DNA from: Dactylonectria macrodidyma
Lineage: Eukaryota > Ascomycota > Sordariomycetes > Hypocreales > Nectriaceae
Reading direction: 5' to 3'
Assembly (NCBI GenBank): GCA_020744425.1
Contig: JAGMUV010000018.1
Span: 806,001 to 870,000 of the forward strand
Length of the DNA stretch: 64,000 bases
The notes under the pieces were generated by a model. It saw nothing but the letters and a program-made list of their open reading frames with translations, ran no database searches and had not been told where the DNA came from. Below are positions 56,695 to 64,000 of this stretch, in pieces. The translations under genes and the position numbers were made by a program. How positions within the stretch are numbered: the stretch's first letter is position 1; each line of letters begins with the position of its first letter.

Positions 56695-58990
56695 ATGGCA
56701 GAGGCGCTGGGTGTCGTGTCCAGCGTCATCGCCGTCATCGGTGTAGCAGGTAAGCTGGGTACCAGCGCATTCACCCTCAAGCGCCTCTGGGACGAAGTGC
56801 AAGATGTGCCCGAAACCATCCAGCAATGCATCGACGAGCTTGAAATCATGACCCCTGCCCTAAAAAGCATGGAGAGTGAGTTCCAGAGAACGCATCAAAT
56901 TCTACAGTATGATGAGACCGCGAAACTGAGCTTGGACTACTGCCAAAAGGCGGCCACACGCCTGGAGGAAATGGTCTCCGATATGCGAAGACAAATTGAG
57001 ACAGCGCAGAAGGGCAAAAGAACCCTCACCCGGTTCAAAGTAAGGCTCAAGAAAGGCGTCATAGAAGAGCACCAAATGCGACTTCGGTCTGCTCTGCGGC
57101 TTCTATCGCTATCGCAGCGAACATACCAGTCGTGAGTTGACCTGATTCTTCTGGACACAAAATATGGCTGAAATTTGCAGTGCACTGATGAGGGCTCAGC
57201 CGTCAATCATTGTTTCTGATCTCAAGTCGCTACTGGAACGAGAAAGGGCAGAGGAAGCAACTCAAGTCCGCCTACACCAGGACCATCATCAGAACCAAGC
57301 AACGAAGAACCCAGATAGTATTGAGGACGAAGAATATCCTGCGGAATTAACTTTGGGCCAGCCTCGGACTGAAAAGGAGTGGTCGCCGACTCTACGATGC
57401 ATTCCTTGGCAACATTCACTCCTCCCATGGTGTTTCACCTACCAAGCAACTGATGTTACTGATGAGTCATGTCCTGTTTATATATCCCAAAAGATTCGAG
57501 GTAAGTTAATATACAACATTGGGTATTAAACGTATAGCGCTGACTCCATGCAGTGCACCAGGCCAGGTTTCGATTCCCAGCATTGCTATTGCAAAATGCC
57601 TGGGACTTCCAGGTGTACAATTCATACCATGGATGGAAATTTCATCTCAAGCTTTGGAACATCAGATCAAGCGATAGCGAGGTTTTCACATACGTGAAGA
57701 CTGGGAAAACCGATTTGCTACTCGAGGCATTCAAAGCGAAAAAGGCATCCCTTTACGATCGTGACCAATACGGACACACATTACTTGATGTAAGATAGCT
57801 TTTAGGACTTTACATAATGCTTTTGAAAATCTAATTGAACCTAGAAAGCAATTTCGGCGTCACAAATTCATCTCATCCGTGTATTAAGTCGTATGGGGCT
57901 GAAGCTCAGTGACATTAGCTTAATGTTAGTTGCATGCGGCATGGTCACCTCAAGAACGGTTATGGCGAGGCGCATGGTGGACCTTTTTCGACTCTTGTCC
58001 GAAGAGGATGGGCTTTTTGACCATCTCAACAACCGAGTCCCCAAAAATCTCGAAAGGGTCTATATGTCGACACTGAAGGTGCTTGTATGGTGGTTTCCTG
58101 AAGTCTTGAGCTTTGTTTCCGATAAATTTCCACAGTTTCACCGAAGAGTGCCGACGTCATGGTTTTGTGCTATCGTTTGGGAGTTGGTCGATCCGCACTT
58201 GGTCTTGGAAATCGCAAAAAAGAGCGCCCTGGTAGAGAAGAGGACGTCACCCTTTCCCCATCTCGACGAGTTTTTGAGGGTCTACCTAGATAGATACGTG
58301 AGTGGCCCAGGGTCCGAAGTAGAAGGATATCGGGCGCTAGCAAGGTGGTTGTTCGAGGGTGCGTCTCCCATTGAAGTTGCCTGGGACTCTAGTAGGCTCT
58401 TTGGGGGGTCAATACTCTGTTCGGCATTGGAAATCTTCAGGAATCGGACTTTCGGCATTGGCGTGCGGAAGAATAAGCTACTTTTGGCTATTTCAGCCTG
58501 GCTAGAGGACTTGGCTCTGGCTGGAATAGATCTGGAGGAATATATCCGGAGCGAGATGGCCACGTGCCGATTTGAGACAGGTGTTGAAATCGATCCACAG
58601 AATCGCGGACCGACACGGTTCACTCCTTCAGGACCTTCGCTCGTCTTGCTCAATCACGGCCCTTCTCCTCAAGACTGGCAGTTTGAGTGGGATCCTTGCT
58701 TAGAGGTCTTGGTAGGGGAGTTCTGGAGGTGTGTGGAAGCTTCACAAAGACGAAACGAAGCACAAAGGCCAATGCCTGGAGCATGGCAGGACGATGATGA
58801 AGATTTCAATTTCATGGAGACAGTTGAAGAACACTTTCCCAGCAAATTCCATAATATTGGAGTTTACACATGTTCTGGTTTGACATTTCGCTGGTACTGT
58901 GGGTTTGGGGTGAGACCACAGTCGCACTGGAGTTTAAGCTCGATATGGGGAATCCCTGGGGGTAGTGTATTGAATTTCTCTTTTAGGTAA
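56695..58990 (+). CDS. Orphan protein with HeLo/STAND-type N-terminal domain
   Basis: Predicted 712-aa protein from four exons: 56695-57131, 57181-57500, 57554-57789 and 57845-58990; the sums are in frame. The N-terminus (MAEALGVVSSVIAVIGVAGK, then LKRLWDEVQDVPETIQQCID) follows the pattern of the fungal N-terminal domain of STAND proteins (HeLo-like/SesA-type helical bundle), which in some fungal receptors is the membrane-targeting cell-death effector. A helical, charged linker follows. Residues about 310-345 have one ankyrin-like unit (DLLLEAFKAKKASLYDRDQY). No P-loop or NB-ARC is seen; the remaining about 380 residues have no family I recognise. It could be an effector-like protein without its own nucleotide-binding switch. 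No lesions found. Confidence 0.75.
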
Positions 58991-59254
58991 ATATTTTGCA
59001 AAACTGGAAATACCTATTCAACACAACGCCCTCCAATATCGCGAATCATCGTCCGGTTCAGTATAATAATCCTCTAAAATGAATGGGATAAAATGCGAGA
59101 CGAAGCAAACCTCTCTGTCAGTGCCTCCCCCTGCCGTCCTTGTCCGAAGTCCACGAGTTGAGATAAACGTGGGAAAGATTCATAGGTTCAGTTGAAGTCA
59201 TTTGAAGAGGATTGTAAATCTAACTTGAGATTCCACGCCATGAATCTATCACTA
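58991..59254. other. Short intergenic region with a repeat copy
   Basis: Between the HeLo-like gene and the NmrA-like gene, tail to tail. Carries copy A of a dispersed repeat (59029-59130). Confidence 0.5.
59029..59130 (+). repeat. Direct repeat, copy A
   Basis: About 100 bases sharing CTCYAATATCGCGAATYATC, then a CTAAAATGAATG block and an AAACCTCTCT block, with the same order at 61213-61320. Overall identity is moderate. Confidence 0.65.
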
Positions 59255-60376
59255 CTAAGCCTTGTATTTCTCAAAGAAGCTTTTCACTGACATCGGCTGC
59301 AATTCTGGAAATCGATCATTCAAAAGACTTCCGTTCAGGTCCAGCCAGCCATTTACCATCGCCAGTCCCGCGGTCTGAGATATGTTGTCAATCACAGCCT
59401 TCGGCAAGAATGCATACCGTTGGACGTTCACTGGCAATTCTGTACTCTTTCCAGCCTTGAGATCCGCGACTGTGTCATACGAGACGTCAAATTTGCAACC
59501 TATATCAATCAGCAAATCGTCGTTACGGCAATGCAGATGGCAATGAAGTGACTAACCTTTGGAGGTCTCAGCGAGAGCGACCAGCTCGTCTATAGTCAGT
59601 TTGTCTCCGCGTATGAACGAAGCTTCTGGCCACTTCTCAAGATCCAAACTGGCAGCGACAAATCGAGCAACATCCGTGCTATGGGTGAGGACGACAAGGC
59701 TGTTGCCATCCCCAGGCACAGCTGCCTTGCGGTGTTCATGATCAACAATGAGCGATATGACGTTCAGATAAGAGGGGGCCTGAGGGGGCCCGAAATAGTC
59801 CATGAATGTCCCATTGACAAATCGAGTGTAATTCATCGTAGGAACTTCGCGGAGTTTTTTCACAGCCGCGACCTTAGGCTCGGTGGACGGGAATGGGTAG
59901 TTACTATGTTGGCGGAAAGATTAGCTGCTGTAGCTAGGGTTTGGGTTGAAGGGAATAGTACGCCTTGCTTGCTGCCATATAATCAATTCCAAACTCACTG
60001 GGGGCAAATCTGCGCACAGTGGTTGACTTGACAGCTCCCTCAATGAGGTTCAGTTGGGCTTGGCCAGCCTCTTCAGTGTTCATGGAAAGACACGAAATGA
60101 CGGTGTCGATTGCATTTTCCCTCAGCACATCCGCGATATTTTCTGGCGATAAGTAGTCGATGATCAGAACGGTCACCTCAGGCTGTTTAAGGAAAGCATC
60201 TGTTTCCTAAGGATAAGTTAGTTAGCCTCGACAAGCCGAGGTACGAGTCTGCTTCACGACGAAATACTGACATTTCGCGATAAGACAAACACATTGTGCT
60301 TCTTGCACGCTATGATAGCCTCGATGATAGTGACACCAAGGCCACCGGTGCCGCCTGCAATTGCAACTCGGGACAT
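59255..60376 (-). CDS. NmrA-like NAD(P)-binding oxidoreductase (isoflavone-reductase type)
   Basis: Predicted 313-aa protein from four exons: 60272-60376, 59962-60206, 59557-59903 and 59255-59499; summed length 942 nt. The N-terminus (MSRVAIAGGTGGLGVTIIEA) is the glycine-rich Rossmann motif GGTGGLG. TVISCLSM, RRFAPSEFGIDY and VKKLREVPTMNYTRFVNGTF follow the pattern of the NmrA-like/isoflavone-reductase subfamily of atypical short-chain dehydrogenases. The tyrosine of a classical catalytic YxxxK is not evident, as in many members that are regulatory or act on phenylpropanoids. The protein is presumably cytosolic. Substrate and role are unknown; neighbours do not suggest a pathway. The chosen ATG is the first and gives the full nucleotide-binding motif. 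Confidence 0.88.
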
Positions 60377-60603
60377 GGTTTGATATGGGTAATTTGGTGC
60401 GGTGCAGCTTTGAGAGTTGCTAGTTGCTGAAGATGTCTTGAAAGAAACAAAAATAGTGCCGATTTATTTTACTTTATATTTGTTCTCAGTTACTCCAATT
60501 GCCGTGTTCATGATCATAGTTGTCATATTGCCGGCAATAAAGACTATCCGGGTCCGAGCGCAGCAGTACACTGGTGTCTGTCGGAAGTCCGTCTTACAAT
60601 CTA

Positions 60604-60663
60604 TGTCGGCGATCGGTGACACGGCAGCCGACACCAGCGTCCATCTTCGGCCGAAATAGCGGA
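60604..60663 (+). repeat. Imperfect 57-bp repeat, copy 1
   Basis: Starts TGTCGGCGATCGGTGA, continues AGCCGACAC and CTTCGGCCG, ends ATAGCGGA. The second copy lies 135 bases on. Confidence 0.65.
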
Positions 60664-60738
60664 CGAACGCTATATGGTCAACACACTCCAGAGGAAACCC
60701 CTGAACGTACCAGAAAAATGCTTTTCACATGTGGACAT

Positions 60739-60796
60739 GTCGGCGGTCGGTGAATTAGTAGCCGACACTTGGTCCGCTTCGGCTGGAATATCGGAT
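60739..60796 (+). repeat. Imperfect 57-bp repeat, copy 2
   Basis: Starts TGTCGGCGGTCGGTGA, continues AGCCGACAC and CTTCGGCTG, ends ATATCGGA. Matches the copy at 60604-60663 with several substitutions and small length changes. Confidence 0.65.
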
Positions 60797-61212
60797 GAGT
60801 GCACGGTAGTGGACGCCCCCTTAGAGAAGATCATGATGCATGAGCCTACAAGGAAACCAACAGTCCAAGAAGTGGAGCGATAAGATGAAGGACACCACCT
60901 AGCGCCTAGACTACAATAGCGCATAGGGCTGTCACCAGGTAAGCTCGGTGGAGGAGATGTCTGTCTCGCCCTTTACTAGGGCAACGTCATCAACAAGGTC
61001 GAGTGCAGCTTCCCGGGCACCATAGCGTCCTGCATTCGTACTCCCCCCAATCATCGGCTTTTTCCTGCACTAGCAATTTCAGTGGGGTTTTGCATAAAAG
61101 TGCACTCATCTATTCCGTGTTGGGTATCGCATGAGAGTGCAGCAGGCTCGAACACATCCCTGTTGTATATAAATCGATGGCAAACTAAGAACATCTAACG
61201 AGTTGACATAAC

Positions 61213-61320
61213 CACCCTCTAATATCGCGAATTATCGCCCGAACCAGAACAATCGTATTCTAAAATGAATGAAATCAATCTCCCAAAAAGAACAAAGGAA
61301 ACCTCTCTACCAGTGCTTGT
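61213..61320 (+). repeat. Direct repeat, copy B
   Basis: Second copy of the repeat at 59029-59130, in the same orientation; it lies just downstream of the RTA1-like gene's stop. Confidence 0.65.
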
Positions 61321-61374
61321 CTACCGCTATCTTCATCCCCGCAGCTGTCGACGATAACCACAAATTTACGCCTC

Positions 61375-62335
61375 TTAGTTGGAAGAGCGTCCAGAGGAGT
61401 ACAGTCCCTTCTCCCGGCGAGAGGAGGAAGAGGTACGTCCCTCAATAGCAGCGGGCTTGATAAGGAGACCAGGATGGCCGAAGCACAAGGATGCAGCCAC
61501 GAGGGCAATCATGACTCCTTCCAGAATGATAAAGGTCGTCTCATCCTTGAAGAGCTCGCCGTCGTAGCCGTCCTTCAGTTCAGCCACACGGTACGCACAG
61601 CGGGTAAGGATGAAGATGATGGCCGAGCAGAGACCGGCGAAGAAGGTCTTGGTGCGCCAGGTGAAGCTCGCCTGCTGGCCCGTCTGCCAGTAGCGCCACA
61701 TGTAGTCGGCGAAGACGATGATGAACAACACAAGGATAATGACTTGGAGGACCAGGCCGGCCATGGAGATGTCAACACCGGTCGTGGAACCATCAGAGCC
61801 GGCTGACAGCCCACCGCCGAGGGCTTGGAGGACGAGACAGAGGAGATCGAAGGGGATGAAGAACCAGTAGAAGAACTTTGGCTTGATTCGGGAGATGCTC
61901 GCGTCGAGGAATTCGATCGTCTTGGAGAGAGTAATGTAGATCGACGCGGTATAGAAGACGGGGGCAAAGGTGAGGCACACTAGTCGTCGGTCAGCATGTT
62001 AAGAAAAGGGGGCAGTGGGAGAATGTAGACGTACCAATCTGGACCATGAAGCCCTGGAACTGAAAGGGATTATCATGAAGCATGATGCGGCCAGCATAAC
62101 CAACAATCTCGGCCGCGCACCCGGCGAGCATGCCGGCCATGAAGCCCCAGCTCTTCCAGCGGAAGCCAAGATAACCGTGAACGATGCCGATAAGGGCGAA
62201 CAAGACGAGCAGGACGACGTTGGCGGAGAGCGAGGGGATGTACGTGTACATGCTCCATTCTAGCGGGCAGATATCGAGGTTGCAATAGTTTTCCGGCTTG
62301 AAGGCGTCGTCGCGGGTGAGGTTGCGGGTAGACAT
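61375..62335 (-). CDS. RTA1-like seven-helix membrane protein
   Basis: Predicted 301-aa protein from two exons: 62035-62335 and 61375-61979, with a 55-nt intron (GTACGT donor, CTGAC branch, CTAG acceptor). Seven hydrophobic segments and the pattern NLDICPLEWSMYTYIPSLSA at the N-terminus, GFMAGMLAGCAAEIVGYAGR, VCLTFAPVFYTASIYITLSK, RIKPKFFYWFFIPFDLLCLV and LQALGGGLSAG match the fungal RTA1/RTM1 family of lipid-translocating-exporter-like membrane proteins, associated with resistance to membrane-active compounds and lipid stress. The C-tail is Ser/Arg-rich and cytosolic by the usual topology. The start ATG at 62335 is followed by a normal short N-tail. Ligand or substrate is unknown. Confidence 0.9.
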
Positions 62336-64000
62336 GGTGATGGTGTTGTGGTGTTTGTTATCAGCCTGGTTGGTTTGTTTTGGTTCGGACAGGTCGGTTT
62401 TTGGTTTGATAGATTTGTTTTGTAAGCGTCTTCGGGTTGTTGTCGTTACTGTCGAGTTGAGATGGTGCTGACATGGAAAACAATCCCCATCGAGGGATAA
62501 GCAGTCTATATACTACCTCAAGAACCATCTTCATCTGCGTCTAGGACCACAAATCCAAAGCCCCTTACATCACTAACACGGCCGTAAACGCCCAACCCCC
62601 AAAAGCCTGCCCTACGGCATCTACAGCACGAAGCCGAAACCCGCTTCGATTGCGCGTCTACTGCCGCCCGCGCCTCATTTCCATCGTCAGCACCAAGATT
62701 GGCCCACAAAGAGCAAGAAAAAGCGGGCAGGACACCAAAAGGAACCAACGAAAAGGCTGCGTCTCAGCCTCAGAGAACAACCCCAGCGCCCGCCAGCGAG
62801 AGCATAGCAGCGCAAGGGAGATGATTTTACCGCATTCGGTTAAATGGCTTGGGCGTGAGGTAAGCATAACTTGGGCTATAGGGCTTGAAAGCATGGCGCT
62901 GACCACCAATCTGCATTCGAGGCCCAGTCGTGTCGCAGCTTCGGGCATAGCCGTTTCGGGAAAAATGTGAGGTTTCAAACATGGCATTGTGATGAAGGCC
63001 TACGTGGCGCTGTATGCGGGTGACGGTGAGCGGCTTGTGAGTCGTATGTCATGAATGGCAGATGCAAAATGGGCTTGATTGTTCGTATTTTTCCTAATTA
63101 AGCATGACTTGATGGGCATTGGCGCTATTCAGGACGGGACAGAAATATTCAGGAGGCCCGTGGAACGCAAGCATCACATCAAATCCCCCCGCTGTGAAAG
63201 TTGCGGATCTGAGATTGACGATCTGCAAGTAGACAAAACTCAACAAATGATCCATGGCCCAACACCGTAAGTAGTAATCTAGATAAGCTCTCCATCCATG
63301 CACTTGAAGAAAGTGCTCGGATCGACCCACAGCGATTTGGTGCTTCTCGGTTTTGGTCTAATCATAGTAGCCGCCGGGGTTTGGCTTTCCATCTAATAGA
63401 CTGTAGTCTCGCTCATTTCCTAATTCAGCATCCCCGCTGCGTCACCACCAAGTAAGCTCATGGCGGAGAGATATGACGACACGTGGAAGCGTTTGGAGAC
63501 GTTTTCCGGCTGACCCGACGGAGTTGGTAAAATCTCCGGTTTCCTGGACTTCCTGGCCACTGATTGGTCAATGGCCCCCAATCGGTATTTAAAGTGGCAT
63601 TCGATTTTGTCCGACAGCGCCGTGTCCGTCTTATAAAGGCCGGCTTTCAGTTAATGTGAAAGACTGGGATAAAAATAAACCCAAGGGTTTCAGAGGCGTC
63701 GCATTTTCCTACATTGATACGCGTACAATGCAACTTTATAGCAAATTGAATATCACAGCCTCCAGCGTTCCCTGAACACCTGACGAGAGATTGCGATAGG
63801 AATGCCGCTGTTGAACTTCTTCCCGTTGTAAAATACACCCCGATTGCCATCATCCAAGCATTGTACATCTACCGTCGTGCACCAGGTGTATCAGTAAGGT
63901 CATATCTAGACAACTCACTGAAGAGCGACGAAGAAGAGGGTCATCTGCTCAACCAGGATGTGTGATATTGAAAGAGATGAGACGGCGTCCATTTCAGTGG
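62336..64000. other. Terminal region without a recognised gene
   Basis: About 1.66 kb to the window edge. Frames up to 109 codons occur (62658-62987 minus, 62650-62970 plus) but overlap each other on opposite strands and show no family features. It includes the RTA1-like gene's promoter. A GGTATTTAAAG TATA-like run lies at about 63585, but no gene follows within the window. Confidence 0.4.

Larger units (their letters stand above)
60377..61374. other. Intergenic region with repeats
   Basis: About 1 kb with no gene. Contains two imperfect copies of a 57-bp unit (60604-60663 and 60739-60796) and copy B of a dispersed repeat (61213-61320). Confidence 0.5.

Noticed and set aside
62650..62987. 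Opposed 106- and 109-codon frames
   Set aside because: They overlap almost completely on opposite strands and show no conserved motif; most likely GC-driven open frames upstream of the RTA1-like gene.
1..64000. CRISPR arrays, bacterial operons or ribosome-binding sites
   Set aside because: The window is fungal nuclear DNA with spliced genes; no regularly spaced repeats of CRISPR type were seen.

Overview
The window is nuclear DNA of a filamentous ascomycete (Pezizomycotina; a Sordariomycete such as a member of the Hypocreales is likely, but the species cannot be named from sequence alone). The evidence is the many short introns (about 45-90 nt) with GTRNGT donors and CTRAC branch sites, Zn(II)2Cys6 regulators, RTA1-like and NmrA-like genes, fungal NLR architectures, and TA-rich tracts that look like repeat-induced point mutation (RIP). 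It reads as an accessory, subtelomere-like region in which intact genes alternate with decayed ones.

Layout. 0-4 kb: a small integral membrane protein gene, then a Zn2Cys6 factor that runs into the back half of an amino-acid permease (a chimeric pseudogene). 4-7 kb: one minus-strand gene encoding a Ser/Thr kinase joined to 15 ankyrin repeats. 8-10.5 kb: two small paralogous genes with a Cys-rich C-terminus behind an intron at the same place. 11.9-14 kb: ankyrin and unknown-protein relics. 15-18.3 kb: a small secreted protein resembling the chorismate-mutase fold, convergent with a five-exon L-amino-acid oxidase. 20.4-21.8 kb: a conserved fungal protein of unknown function.

22.5-35.5 kb holds the most striking structure. 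A cytochrome P450 gene is cut in two by an 11.2-kb insertion with perfect 16-bp terminal inverted repeats, CTCAGC-rich subterminal arrays and a repeated flank (ATTYGGTATTA). The insertion carries TA-rich DNA near both ends and three caspase-clan genes: a CHAT fragment, a dead C14 caspase-like gene, and an apparently intact 1296-aa TPR-CHAT protease with both catalytic residues.

36.6-40.1 kb encodes an alpha/beta-hydrolase-NB-ARC-TPR NLR, followed by an ApaH-like metallophosphatase and a nitrilase. 44.6-55.1 kb is a nutrient block: two MFS sugar transporters, a sulfatase and a regulator with two tandem Zn2Cys6 clusters, consistent with uptake and desulfation of an organic sulfate ester. 56.7-62.3 kb holds an orphan protein with a HeLo/STAND-type N-terminus, an NmrA-like oxidoreductase and an RTA1-like membrane protein. 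The last 1.6 kb shows no convincing gene.

Taken together, the kinase-ankyrin, TPR-CHAT, C14 caspase, NLR and HeLo-like genes make this a concentrated set of putative self/non-self recognition or regulated cell death components, one group of which appears to have arrived on a mobile element. Functions are inferred from domain architecture; exon boundaries were read by eye.
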